From assembly GCA_949948715.1 (NCBI GenBank), contig CATLGW010000008.1, positions 1 through 64,000 of the forward strand: a DNA stretch of 64,000 nt. The letters run 5' to 3'. This document shows positions 26,424-34,699 of this stretch, one piece after another; positions within the stretch are counted from its first letter, which is position 1; each line of letters opens with the position of its first letter. Position numbers and translations under genes: made by a program. The DNA comes from an uncultured Lachnospiraceae bacterium (lineage in GTDB: Bacteria > Bacillota > Clostridia > Lachnospirales > Lachnospiraceae). Under the pieces are notes generated by a model. That model worked only from the letters and a program-made list of their open reading frames with translations, did not search any database and was not told where the DNA came from.

Positions 26424-26882
26424 ATGAGCTGTTGGATTTGGTTATTACTGTTATTCTGTGGATGCGGCGGCAGGAACGGCTGCGGCTGCGACAGAGACAG
26501 AGACTGTGGCTGCGACAGAGACAGGGACTGTGACAGAGACAGAGACAGGGACAGAGACTGTGGCTGCGACAGAGACAGAGACAGGGACAGAGACTGTGGC
26601 TGCGACAGAGACAGGGACAGAGACTGTGGCTGCGACAGAGACAGGGACTGTGACAGAGACAGGAACAGAGATTGTGGCTGCGACAGAGACAGGGACTGCG
26701 GCAGGGACAGAGACAGGGACTGTGACAGAGACAGGAGAGGCGGGAACTGCGGTTGCGATCAGCCGAGGGGAAATTCCATGCCTGCGGCATGGTCTGACTG
26801 CGGCTGCGACAATGATCGAAGGCCCGGCCCCGGGAGACCTGATTTTCCCAGCGTGGGCGACGGTTGCGGTTGTGACAACTGA
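26424..26882 (+). CDS. Cysteine-rich CGC/(DR)n repeat protein of unknown function
   Basis: A 152-residue protein with a short hydrophobic start (MSCWIWLLLLFCGCGG) followed by runs of alternating Asp-Arg separated by Cys-Gly-Cys. The repeat DNA has no stops in several frames. I favour this one because the CGCD pattern continues outside the DNA repeat (NGCGCD before it; GNCGCDQ, SDCGCDND and a final DGCGCDN after it) and because GAGGA lies nine bases before the ATG. The chemistry (about 20% Cys, mixed charge) suggests metal or surface binding. A spore-coat or envelope role is only a guess. Confidence 0.55.
   Translation: MSCWIWLLLLFCGCGGRNGCGCDRDRDCGCDRDRDCDRDRDRDRDCGCDRDRDRDRDCGCDRDRDRDCGCDRDRDCDRDRNRDCGCDRDRDCGRDRDRDCDRDRRGGNCGCDQPRGNSMPAAWSDCGCDNDRRPGPGRPDFPSVGDGCGCDN
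26490..26739 (+). repeat. Hexanucleotide-based tandem repeat (GACAGA/GACAGG)
   Basis: About 250 bp built from GACAGAGACAGG-type units interrupted by TGTGGCTGC or TGT. The unit is a multiple of three, so length changes add or remove Asp-Arg pairs without shifting the frame. The structure is prone to slippage and could vary between strains. Confidence 0.85.
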
Positions 26883-26924
26883 CGGCTGCAGGGAGGCTTG
26901 AAGCCTGACTGAGCGCCGAATATG

Positions 26925-26992
26925 CGGCATGGTACTTTTTGAGTACCGTGCCGTAAAAAAAAGTTTAAAAAAGCTTCCGTTTGTGATATATT
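26925..26992 (+). promoter_or_regulatory. Hairpin and promoter upstream of the lactonase gene
   Basis: CGGCATGGTACT (26925-26936) and AGTACCGTGCCG (26942-26953) pair over 12 bp with one G-T, loop TTTTG, followed by A8 and not by T, so it is not a normal terminator for either strand. TTTAAA (26964-26969), 17 bases, TATATT (26987-26992) makes a plausible promoter about 30 bp before the lactonase ATG. Confidence 0.5.
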
Positions 26993-27021
26993 TAGGGAAA
27001 GGATCAAAGGAGGGCTGTTTT

Positions 27022-28083
27022 ATGGCAAGAGATAAATATGTGGCGTATGTGTCAACCTACACCAAGGGGGATACCCACGGTATCAAAATATATGACGTGG
27101 ACATTACGAAGGGCCGCTTTCAGGAGAAGGACAAGGTGGAGATCTCCAATTCCTCCTATCTCACCATTTCACACAACGGAAAATATCTGTATTCCATCAC
27201 GGATTTTGGCGTGGAGGCCTATCGGATAGAGAAGGACGGGGGTCTGGATTTGCTGAATTATGCGCCCATCAACGGTATGAGGGGATGCTATCTTGCCACT
27301 GACTTTACGGACAGGTATCTGTTTGTGGCAGGGTATCACGACGGCAAGCTCACTGTGCTGAGCCTGGCCAGGGACGGCTCCGTGGGCGAGATCACGGACG
27401 AGGTATTCCACAAGGGGCTGGGAAGCGTGGCAGAGCGCAATTTCAGGCCCCATATCAACTGCGCCCGCATGACCCACGACAATAAATATCTGCTGGTGGC
27501 CGACCAGGGGATGGATCATGTCAATGTGTATAGCTTTGACACGAAGCAGGGAAAGGTGAAGCTGGCCGATGTCATTCGAAGCGAGCTGGAATCCGCTCCC
27601 AGGCACATCAAATTCTCCCAGGACGGCAGATTTGTGTATATCGTTCATGAGCTGAAATGTTACATAGATGTGTATTCCTATGAGGAGCGGGACGGCCTTC
27701 CCTACTTTGAGAAGATTCAGACTGTGCAGGTGATAGCGCTGGAGAAGGGCTGCAACAATGCCGCCAGCACGCTGGGATTTTCTGCGGACTACCGTTATCT
27801 GCTCAGCTCCATCGCAGGAGACAATTCCGTGGTCGTTTATAATGCGGACAAGGAGACGGGGATGCTGACGGAAAATTTTCGTCTTCCCGTCAGCGGCGAG
27901 TATCCCAAGGATGCGGCATTGTTTCCCAACAATAAATTTCTGGTTTCCTTAAACCACGAATCCGATAACATGACTTTCTTTAAGGTTGATTTGAAAGAGA
28001 ATACGCTGGTCATGAACGGTCCGGCCATCCGGGTGAGCGAGCCGAACTGTATCCTGTTTCACAAGCTGGAAAGCGCAAAGTAA
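27022..28083 (+). CDS. Lactonase-family beta-propeller protein (6-phosphogluconolactonase-like)
   Basis: A 353-residue protein of the YbhE/Pgl lactonase family. Typical are the opening YVAYVSTYTKGDTHGIKIYD, the repeated blade motifs (SYLTISHNGKYLYSI, NCARMTHDNKYLLVADQGMD, APRHIKFSQDGRFVYIVHEL) and the late GEYPKDAALFPNNKFLVSLN. Known members hydrolyse 6-phosphogluconolactone in the pentose phosphate route; many paralogs have other or no known substrates. ATG 27022 has AAAGGAGGG upstream; an in-frame start at 26929 lies before the promoter. No glucose-6-phosphate dehydrogenase gene is nearby, so the exact role is open. Confidence 0.85.
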   Translation: MARDKYVAYVSTYTKGDTHGIKIYDVDITKGRFQEKDKVEISNSSYLTISHNGKYLYSITDFGVEAYRIEKDGGLDLLNYAPINGMRGCYLATDFTDRYLFVAGYHDGKLTVLSLARDGSVGEITDEVFHKGLGSVAERNFRPHINCARMTHDNKYLLVADQGMDHVNVYSFDTKQGKVKLADVIRSELESAPRHIKFSQDGRFVYIVHELKCYIDVYSYEERDGLPYFEKIQTVQVIALEKGCNNAASTLGFSADYRYLLSSIAGDNSVVVYNADKETGMLTENFRLPVSGEYPKDAALFPNNKFLVSLNHESDNMTFFKVDLKENTLVMNGPAIRVSEPNCILFHKLESAK

Positions 28084-28103
28084 AGCGGGAAAACGGATAG
28101 TGC

Positions 28104-28140
28104 GGCAGAATTCTACTGTCTGCGGCGGTAGAATTCTGTC
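28104..28140. terminator. Terminator-like stem between convergent genes
   Basis: GGCAGAATTCTAC (28104-28116) and GTAGAATTCTGTC (28128-28140) form a 13-bp stem with one mismatch. It includes the last codons of aroC and lies 20 bp after the lactonase stop. There is no T-run, so termination strength is uncertain. Confidence 0.45.
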
Positions 28141-29219
28141 AGCCGGTCCATGCGGGCCGACATCCCCAGCAGCATAGCGTCTAAGACCGTGAGAGCGGTC
28201 ATGCATTCCAGGACCACCACGGCGCGGGGCACAATGACGGGGTCATGGCGGCCCTTGATGCGGATTTCCGTATCTTCTCCGGAGCGGTTTACTGTCTGCT
28301 GGGGACGGAAGATGGAGGGGGTGGGCTTTACGTGGGCTCGGATGAGGATGGTATCCCCGTCGCTGATGCCGCCCAATATGCCGCCGGCGTGGTTTGTCTT
28401 TTTTCTGACACTTTTTCCCTCCCTATAAAAGGCATCGTTGTTTGCGCTGCCATACTTTTCCGACACTGCAGCGCCGTCGCCGATTTCCACGGCCTTGACG
28501 GCTCCGATGGACATGACGGCCTTTGCCAGATTGGCGTCCAGCTTCTCAAAGACAGGATCGCCGACCCCTGCGGGAACGCCGGTGACCAGGCATTCCATGC
28601 AGCCGCCCACAGAATCCGAGTCCGCCTTGGCCTGGGCCAGATAGGCCAAGGCCTTTTCGTCTGCGGAAAAATCGGGCATGGCGGTTTTGGTGGAGAGAAC
28701 GGCGTTTTCGTCAAAGTGAGACATATCCGCCTCTATAGGGCCGATGCTGCGAGTGTAGGCGCGCACGGAGACGCCCATCTGCCCCAGAATTTTGCAGGCG
28801 ATAGCTCCCGCTGCCACCCTTCCTACGGTCTCTCTGCCGGAGGAACGCCCGCCTCCCCGGTAGTCCCGGAAGCCGTACTTGGCGTCGTAGCAATAGTCGG
28901 CGTGTCCCGGGCGGTAGCAGGAGGCAATTTCGCCGTAGTCCCGGGAAATCTGGGAGGTGTTTCTCACCATGAGAGAGATGGGGGTGCCGGTGGTATGCCC
29001 CTCAAAGGTGCCGGAGAGGATTTCCACCAGGTCGTCCTCCCGCCTGGGTGTGGCGATATCGCTTGCGCCGGGCTTGCGGCGGTCAAGATATCGCTGAATG
29101 TCCTCCTCCGTCAGGGGAAGTCCGGCAGGACATCCGTCCACCACTACCCCCAGGGCCTTGCCGTGGGATTCTCCCCAGGTAGTTATTTTAAATATGGTTC
29201 CAAAGGTTGAACCTGCCAT
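28113..29219 (-). CDS. aroC: Chorismate synthase
   Basis: A 368-residue enzyme that converts EPSP to chorismate, the last step of the shikimate pathway, using reduced FMN. Signatures are GTIFKITTWGESHGKALGVV at the start, YRPGHADYCYDAKYGFRDYR, the block GGRSSGRETVGRVAAGA, and the late IKGRHDPVIVPRAVVVLE. I chose the ATG at 29219 with GAGGT upstream; 15 extra upstream codons are unlikely. It stands alone on the minus strand with its own promoter at 29264-29292. Confidence 0.97.
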   Translation of the reverse strand: MAGSTFGTIFKITTWGESHGKALGVVVDGCPAGLPLTEEDIQRYLDRRKPGASDIATPRREDDLVEILSGTFEGHTTGTPISLMVRNTSQISRDYGEIASCYRPGHADYCYDAKYGFRDYRGGGRSSGRETVGRVAAGAIACKILGQMGVSVRAYTRSIGPIEADMSHFDENAVLSTKTAMPDFSADEKALAYLAQAKADSDSVGGCMECLVTGVPAGVGDPVFEKLDANLAKAVMSIGAVKAVEIGDGAAVSEKYGSANNDAFYREGKSVRKKTNHAGGILGGISDGDTILIRAHVKPTPSIFRPQQTVNRSGEDTEIRIKGRHDPVIVPRAVVVLECMTALTVLDAMLLGMSARMDRLTEFYRRRQ

Positions 29220-29263
29220 AGATACCTCGTTTCCGCGCGGTTTCACGCTGAGCTTTTGAGACA

Positions 29264-29292
29264 ATTATAGCTAATGGGAGATTAAATCGCAA
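29264..29292 (-). promoter_or_regulatory. Promoter of aroC
   Basis: Minus strand TTGCGA (29292-29287), 17 bases, TATAAT (29269-29264), about 45 bp before the ATG. Confidence 0.65.
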
Positions 29293-29379
29293 CTTTTTTC
29301 AGAAAAATAGTGCATATGGGAAAAAAGTATGATATGATGGCTGTGTAAAATGTATTGACAGTCAAAGGACGAATGAAAA

Positions 29380-30426
29380 ATGCAGGAACAAATCAAAATG
29401 CGCCTCATAAAAGCAGGCAAAAAAAACAGAGTGTGCAGATATTTGGTCCTCCTTCCGCTGGCAATGTGCGTATTTCTTTTTCGGGTGGCTGCGTATATCC
29501 GAGGAAACGGAAAGCGCTTTTCCATACTTGCAATGACATTTTTTCTCTTTGTGGTGTACAGCAGTTTTTCCTTTCCGATCTTTATTTCAGGAGAGCACAG
29601 GGAGGAGGGCACTCTTGATATCAGTACGGCGGACAACAGCATATTTCTGGCCCAGGAGTCGGATTGGGAGACGGACCAGGAGCTTGTGGCCCAGGAAGAC
29701 GAGGAGGCTCACGGCTATGAGGGCTTAGATCGCTACGGGGTGGATGAAATTCTTCAGTTCAGGGAGGAGACCCAGACGGAAGCGTCGGCTGCGGGGAAAG
29801 CGTCCACCGGGGAGGAGGACAGAGACCCGGAGGAGGAAAGCGGCGAGGAGGTCGTCTTCTCAAAGGACGACTGGAGGTTGCTTCTGGTGAATAAGCAGCA
29901 TTCTATCCCGGAGGATTACACCTTTAACCTGGGTACCATCACAGGGACTCTAAAGTGTGACGAGCGAATTATAGACGATCTTCTGGCCATGATGCAGGCC
30001 GCCAAGGAGGAGGGCATCAATCTTCAGATCAGCTCACCCTTCAGAACGGAGGAGCGCCAGACCTGGCTGTTAAACAGAAAGATCAGCTATTACATGAACA
30101 GAGGCAGATCCTTTATGGAGGCTTACCAGATCTCCAGCCGGGTGGTGACATTGCCGGGAAACAGCGAGCATCAGATCGGCCTTGCGTTAGATATTGTGAG
30201 CGATACATACGGGCTGCTGGAGCAGGGATTTGAGGACACCGAGGCGGGGAAATGGCTGGCGGCCAACAGCTACCGATACGGCTTTATTCTGCGCTATCCA
30301 AAGGACAAGGAATATTATACCGGAATAGAGTATGAGCCCTGGCATTTCCGTTACGTGGGCGTCGAGGCGGCCACCGTTATCACGCAGCGGGGCATTACAT
30401 TAGAAGAATTTTGGGAGGAGCTCTGA
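29380..30426 (+). CDS. D-alanyl-D-alanine carboxypeptidase, VanY/LdcB type
   Basis: A 348-residue membrane-linked enzyme. Two N-terminal hydrophobic segments (about 21-37 and 48-66) precede an acidic linker rich in Glu. The peptidase domain from about 165 carries the zinc motifs SEHQIGLALDI (SxHxxGxAxD) and EPWHFRYVG (ExxWH). It would trim D-Ala from stem peptides of peptidoglycan outside the membrane. ATG 29380 follows AAAGGA by ten bases; a nearer ATG at 29373 is out of frame. It is followed by tgt after one base. Confidence 0.88.
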   Translation: MQEQIKMRLIKAGKKNRVCRYLVLLPLAMCVFLFRVAAYIRGNGKRFSILAMTFFLFVVYSSFSFPIFISGEHREEGTLDISTADNSIFLAQESDWETDQELVAQEDEEAHGYEGLDRYGVDEILQFREETQTEASAAGKASTGEEDRDPEEESGEEVVFSKDDWRLLLVNKQHSIPEDYTFNLGTITGTLKCDERIIDDLLAMMQAAKEEGINLQISSPFRTEERQTWLLNRKISYYMNRGRSFMEAYQISSRVVTLPGNSEHQIGLALDIVSDTYGLLEQGFEDTEAGKWLAANSYRYGFILRYPKDKEYYTGIEYEPWHFRYVGVEAATVITQRGITLEEFWEEL

Positions 30427-30427
30427 T

Positions 30428-31570
30428 TTGGGTTCAAATTATCAGGTATTAAAACGGGAGGGAAGGGCCAAGAGAGCCCAGCTTTCCACAGTACACGGCG
30501 TCATTCAGACGCCTGTATTTATGAATGTGGGAACGGTGGCGGCCATCAAAGGGGCCGTGTCCACGGAGGATTTGGAGCAAATCGGGACGCAGGTGGAGCT
30601 GTCCAACACCTACCACCTTCACGTGCGGCCCGGAGATCAGGTGATACGCAAAATGGGAGGTCTGCATCGGTTTATGTCCTGGGACAGGCCGATTCTCACG
30701 GATTCCGGCGGTTTTCAGGTGTTTTCCCTGGCGGGGCTGCGCAGGATTAAGGAGGAGGGCGTCTGCTTCCGGTCTCATATCGACGGGCGGAAGATCTTCA
30801 TGGGGCCGGAGGAGAGTATGCGGATACAGTCCAATCTGGGCTCCACCATAGCCATGGCATTCGACGAGTGCGCCCCCAGCAGGGCGGACAGAGGCTATGT
30901 GCAGGCTTCCGTGGAGAGAACCACCAGGTGGCTGGCGCGGTGTAAGGCGGAGATGACTCGCTTAAATGGACGGGAGGACACGGTGAATCCCAGCCAGCTT
31001 CTCTTCGGCATCAATCAGGGGGCCGTATATGACGAGATACGGATTGAGCACGCCAAACAAATCGCGGAGATGGATCTGGACGGCTATGCGGTGGGCGGTC
31101 TTGCGGTGGGGGAAACCCACGAGGAGATGTACCATGTGCTGGAACAGACGGTTCCCTGTCTCCCGACGGACAAGCCCACCTATCTGATGGGAGTGGGTAC
31201 TCCAGCCAACATTCTGGAGGGCGTGGAGCGAGGGATAGATTTCTTTGACTGTGTGTATCCTTCCAGAAACGGACGACACGGCCATCTGTATACGGGGCAT
31301 GGCAAAATCAATCTTTTCAACGCCAAATATGAGCTGGATGAGAGGCCCATTGAGGAGGGCTGCGGGTGTCCGGCCTGCAGACGTTACTCCAGGTCGTACA
31401 TCCGTCATCTTTTAAAGGCGAAGGAGATGCTGGGGATGCGCCTTTGCGTGCTGCACAATCTATACTTTTACAACAGCATGATGGCGGAGATCAGAACGGC
31501 TTTGGAGGAGGGCAGGTTCGGGGCCTACAAGCGGGAGAAGCTTCAGGCAATGGCCTCCGGGGAGGAATGA
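30428..31570 (+). CDS. tgt: tRNA-guanine transglycosylase (queuine tRNA-ribosyltransferase)
   Basis: A 380-residue enzyme that swaps guanine for preQ1 at position 34 of tRNAs with GUN anticodons. The catalytic Asp is seen in DSGGFQVFSL. Also present are GVGTPANILEGVERGIDFFD, the Asp nucleophile loop DCVYPSRNGRHG and the zinc site CGCPAC followed by VLHN. The start is TTG at 30428 with GGGAGGAGC upstream, one base after the previous stop. Other queuosine genes (queA, queG, the preQ1 route) are not in the window. yajC follows, as in many bacteria. Confidence 0.97.
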   Translation: MGSNYQVLKREGRAKRAQLSTVHGVIQTPVFMNVGTVAAIKGAVSTEDLEQIGTQVELSNTYHLHVRPGDQVIRKMGGLHRFMSWDRPILTDSGGFQVFSLAGLRRIKEEGVCFRSHIDGRKIFMGPEESMRIQSNLGSTIAMAFDECAPSRADRGYVQASVERTTRWLARCKAEMTRLNGREDTVNPSQLLFGINQGAVYDEIRIEHAKQIAEMDLDGYAVGGLAVGETHEEMYHVLEQTVPCLPTDKPTYLMGVGTPANILEGVERGIDFFDCVYPSRNGRHGHLYTGHGKINLFNAKYELDERPIEEGCGCPACRRYSRSYIRHLLKAKEMLGMRLCVLHNLYFYNSMMAEIRTALEEGRFGAYKREKLQAMASGEE

Positions 31571-31629
31571 AAAAAGCCGGAATGAAATATAAAAAAACGG
31601 TTAAATAATGCTTTTTGTGAAAATAGGGC

Positions 31630-31658
31630 TTGTACGGGAACTCAATTTTATGTATTAT
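31630..31658 (+). promoter_or_regulatory. Promoter of yajC
   Basis: TTGTAC (31630-31635), 17 bases, TATTAT (31653-31658), about 47 bp before the yajC ATG. yajC can therefore be transcribed separately from tgt. Confidence 0.55.
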
Positions 31659-31704
31659 ACTTATTTGAACAGGTAAAGCGCGGGAGGCGCGGAATGGAGG
31701 AGCA

Positions 31705-32040
31705 ATGGGTATTTTGTTGTCGGGAGACGCAGGTGCGGCAGGAGCCGCCGGGGAGGCTACGGGCAGCTTTCTTGTGATGATTCTGGTCTATGTGGCCATG
31801 TTTGGCGCGCTGTACTTTTTCTTTTTCAGACCTCAGAGAAAGCAGCAGAAGCAGTTGGCCGCCATGCAGGCCGCCGTGGAGGTGGGCGATGTGATCTTGA
31901 CGACCTCAGGCTTCTACGGGGTGGTGATCGACGTCACGGACGATATGGTCATCGTGGAGTTCGGCAGTAATAAGAACTGTCGTATTCCCATGGAGAAATC
32001 TGCCATCAGCCGTGTGGAGAAGCCCGGTGAAAGCCAGTAA
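31705..32040 (+). CDS. yajC: Preprotein translocase accessory subunit YajC
   Basis: A 111-residue membrane protein. One helix (about 22-40, LVMILVYVAMFGALYFFFF) is followed directly by the hallmark FRPQRKQQKQ and a small cytoplasmic beta domain (VGDVILTTSGFYGVVIDVTD, VIVEFGSNKNCRIPMEKSAI). It associates with SecDF at the Sec translocon. secD/secF are not in the window. ATG 31705 has GGAGGAGC upstream. A good terminator follows. Confidence 0.95.
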   Translation: MGILLSGDAGAAGAAGEATGSFLVMILVYVAMFGALYFFFFRPQRKQQKQLAAMQAAVEVGDVILTTSGFYGVVIDVTDDMVIVEFGSNKNCRIPMEKSAISRVEKPGESQ

Positions 32041-32085
32041 AATGTGAAGCAAAGGGAAAATGCCGGAGTCTGTATCCGGCGCGGA

Positions 32086-32113
32086 GAGTCCGGGGCGCCG
32101 GGCTCTTTTTTTT
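32086..32113 (+). terminator. Rho-independent terminator after yajC
   Basis: GAGTCCGG (32086-32093), loop GGCG, CCGGGCTC (32098-32105), then eight T. An 8-bp GC-rich stem with one G-T. Confidence 0.9.
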
Positions 32114-32121
32114 GAAAAATC

Positions 32122-32149
32122 TTGACTTTTAGCTGCGGGGGAGTACAAT
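32122..32149 (+). promoter_or_regulatory. Promoter of the Sel1-repeat gene
   Basis: TTGACT (32122-32127), 16 bases, TACAAT (32144-32149), just after the yajC terminator and about 70 bp before the next ATG. Confidence 0.6.
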
Positions 32150-32217
32150 TAAAATATTAGCGTAAGATGAGCCTATTTTAATTTAAAATATAAAAACGGA
32201 AGGGAGAGGCCATAAAG

Positions 32218-33450
32218 ATGAGACCGTTGGACAGTAAGATTCAAAAGGCAGTTCAGATTCTTTGGGTTGACAGGGCTTTTGCAAAGGGAGAGGAGGCAAA
32301 AAACCTGCTGGAGCAGTCGGCGGAGAGCGGAAATCCTGACGCCTATTATTTTCTGGCCCGCATATACGCGGGGGAGGGCTTTGTGGATTCCAGGTTCGGA
32401 TTTCCGGAGGAGGATCAGAAGGCGGAGGATTACCTGAGTCAGAGCATTGCCGCAGGGAGCGCCCTGGGAATGTTTGCCGGAATGCGGTTCGGAGGATACA
32501 AGCCCAAGGACGGAACGTTTGTGCATCCTCCTTACCATTCCATGCGGGAGATATGGGACGAGGTCTGCGCCATGGCGGACAATGGTGATCTCTTTGTGAA
32601 ATATCTGGTTGCCAACGCCTACTATTACGGCGATGTGGCCAAACTGACGGGGATCGATTTCAGCCATGTGTCCAAACAGTATTTGGAGTCGCAGTTCAGA
32701 GAGTGGGCGCTGAAGGCCATTCCCATGTACGATGAACTGATAGACAGGGGCTTGACTATGTGTCTGGGGAACTACATAGACATTATCACCTCCGGCGACT
32801 ACGGGGTGCCGAAGAATGAGCAGAAGGCCAGGGAGCTGCGGCGCGTCGGCGCGGAAAAGGGAGATCCCTTCTATATGGTGAAAGCGGGACAGGACTGTGT
32901 GGACACTCAGCCGGATCAGGCGGAATGGTACTTTCTCCAGGCCCTGGACCAAGGCTATGCGGATGCGGGCTATTATCTGGCAAAGCTTTACACCTTTAAT
33001 GGCAAGAAGCCGCGGGATTTGAGGAAGGCCAAAATGCACCTGGAGGAGTGTCTTGAGGCAGGGAAACAGCAGGTGGGCTGTCACAATCTCCTGGGCGAGA
33101 TTTATTTCCACGGCGGAGACGGCATCGAACCGGACTACAACAGAGCGTTCCAGCATCTTACGGCCGCTGCCGGGGAGGATAACCACTGGGGCTCCGATAT
33201 GCTGGGCACCTGTTATCTGAAGGGCTGGGGCACGGCGGTGGACTACAAAAGGGCCATGGAAGAGCTGAATCGTTACAGAGGCGAGGAGCTGTCCGCTGTG
33301 GGGCTGGGAGAAATCTATGCCTACGGTCTGGGTGTTCCGGTCAATATCAAAGAGGGCATGGCCTACTGGAACAAATTTCCCAATAATCCGGCGGTGATCG
33401 AGCACAAAAAGCATTTCAAGAAGACTCTTTTTGGCTGGAAGCAGATATAG
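32218..33450 (+). CDS. Sel1-like repeat (SLR/TPR-type) protein
   Basis: A 410-residue, probably cytosolic protein made of helical Sel1-type repeats. Examples are AYYFLARIYAGEGFVD, AGYYLAKLYTFNGKKPRDLR, VGCHNLLGEIYFHGGDGIEP, GSDMLGTCYLKGWGTAVDYK and GLGEIYAYGLGVPVNIKEGM. Such scaffolds mediate protein-protein contacts; no enzymatic domain is visible and the partner is unknown. It has no signal peptide. Own promoter upstream; leuB follows after 56 bp without a terminator. Confidence 0.82.
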   Translation: MRPLDSKIQKAVQILWVDRAFAKGEEAKNLLEQSAESGNPDAYYFLARIYAGEGFVDSRFGFPEEDQKAEDYLSQSIAAGSALGMFAGMRFGGYKPKDGTFVHPPYHSMREIWDEVCAMADNGDLFVKYLVANAYYYGDVAKLTGIDFSHVSKQYLESQFREWALKAIPMYDELIDRGLTMCLGNYIDIITSGDYGVPKNEQKARELRRVGAEKGDPFYMVKAGQDCVDTQPDQAEWYFLQALDQGYADAGYYLAKLYTFNGKKPRDLRKAKMHLEECLEAGKQQVGCHNLLGEIYFHGGDGIEPDYNRAFQHLTAAAGEDNHWGSDMLGTCYLKGWGTAVDYKRAMEELNRYRGEELSAVGLGEIYAYGLGVPVNIKEGMAYWNKFPNNPAVIEHKKHFKKTLFGWKQI

Positions 33451-33506
33451 ACGAAAGATCGGCTGGAAAGCGGGTATAAGCAGATTTTCAGAAAGGAAAG
33501 GAAGGC

Positions 33507-34592
33507 ATGGAATTAAATATTGTGTGTATTCCCGGGGACGGCATCGGCCCCGAGATCGTGGCGGAAGCCAGGAAGGTTTTGGAAAAGGTTGCTCTGGTTT
33601 TCGGGCATAAGATGAATTTCAAGGATATTCTCATGGGGGGCGCATCCATCGACGTCCACGGAGTGCCGCTGACGAAGGAGGCGGTGGAGGACGCAAAGGC
33701 CTCGGATGCCGTGCTTATGGGTTCCATCGGCGGCGACACCACCACCTCCCCCTGGTATAAGCTTCCTCCTGACAAGCGTCCTGAGGCGGGGCTTCTGGGG
33801 ATCAGAAAGGCCCTGAATCTCTTTGCGAACCTGCGTCCTGCGGTGCTTTACGACGAGCTGGCAAATGCCTGCCCCCTGAAGAAGGAGATCAGCGGGGACG
33901 GATTTGACATTATGATTATGCGGGAGCTGACGGGAGGGCTTTATTTCGGCGAGCGAAGGACCACCGAGGAGAACGGCGTCAGGACGGCGGTGGACACTCT
34001 GGTCTACAATGAAAACGAGATCCGCCGCATTGCCGTGAAGGGATTTGACATAGCAAAGAAACGCCGGGGGAAGGTCACCAGCGTGGACAAGGCCAATGTT
34101 CTGGACTCTTCCAGGCTCTGGAGAAAGGTGGTGGAGGAGGTGGCGCAGAACTACCCCGATGTCGTCCTGGAACATATGCTGGTGGACAACTGCGCCATGC
34201 AGTTGGTGAAGAATCCCGCACAGTTCGACGTGATTTTGACGGAAAATATGTTCGGCGACATTCTCTCCGACGAGGCCAGTATGGTCACAGGCTCTATCGG
34301 AATGCTGGCCAGCGCCAGCTTAAACGACAGCAAATTCGGCCTCTATGAGCCCAGCCACGGCTCCGCGCCGGACATTGCGGGAAAGGATATCGCCAATCCC
34401 ATCGCCACCGTGCTCAGCGCCGCTATGATGCTGCGCTACAGCTTTGATCTGGATCGGGAGGCGGATGCCGTCGAGGAGGCGGTGAAGCAGGTCCTCAAGG
34501 AGGGATACCGCACCGGAGATATCATGTCGGAGGGCTGTACCCAGGTAGGCTGCAGGGAAATGGGAGATTTGCTTGCTTCAAAGATCGGCTGA
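33507..34592 (+). CDS. leuB: 3-isopropylmalate dehydrogenase
   Basis: A 361-residue NAD-dependent enzyme that oxidises and decarboxylates 3-isopropylmalate in leucine synthesis. Seen are [17 protein letters not shown] at the start, the substrate-binding [38 protein letters not shown] with the metal-binding [13 protein letters not shown], and [22 protein letters not shown] 33507 has GGAAAGGAAGG upstream. It opens the branched-chain block leuB-ilvD-ilvB. leuA and leuCD are not in the window. Confidence 0.97.
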   Translation: MELNIVCIPGDGIGPEIVAEARKVLEKVALVFGHKMNFKDILMGGASIDVHGVPLTKEAVEDAKASDAVLMGSIGGDTTTSPWYKLPPDKRPEAGLLGIRKALNLFANLRPAVLYDELANACPLKKEISGDGFDIMIMRELTGGLYFGERRTTEENGVRTAVDTLVYNENEIRRIAVKGFDIAKKRRGKVTSVDKANVLDSSRLWRKVVEEVAQNYPDVVLEHMLVDNCAMQLVKNPAQFDVILTENMFGDILSDEASMVTGSIGMLASASLNDSKFGLYEPSHGSAPDIAGKDIANPIATVLSAAMMLRYSFDLDREADAVEEAVKQVLKEGYRTGDIMSEGCTQVGCREMGDLLASKIG

Positions 34593-34669
34593 ATATAAAA
34601 CAAGCTATCTATTTCGTTGCAAATCTCCATAGATTGAATGAAAATGTGCGTTCAATTGTAGAAAACATG

Positions 34670-34685
34670 GCGCGCCGCAGCGCGC
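34670..34685 (+). promoter_or_regulatory. GC hairpin just upstream of ilvD
   Basis: GCGCGC-CGCA-GCGCGC, a 6-bp perfect stem, ends 14 bases before the ilvD ATG, whose ribosome site is weak (GGAA). It may influence translation of ilvD. It is also readable as codons of a longer ilvD form starting at 34667. Confidence 0.35.
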
Positions 34686-34699
34686 AGATTGGAATAAAC

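Noticed and set aside
26490-26739. CRISPR array
   Set aside because: The repeats are contiguous hexamers without unique spacers, and no cas genes are present.
26451-26930. Val/Ala/Pro/Ser-rich frames on the minus strand and the Thr/Glu-rich plus frame over the GACAGR repeat
   Set aside because: The repeat has no stops in several frames. Only the frame starting at 26424 has a ribosome site and keeps its CGC pattern outside the repeat.
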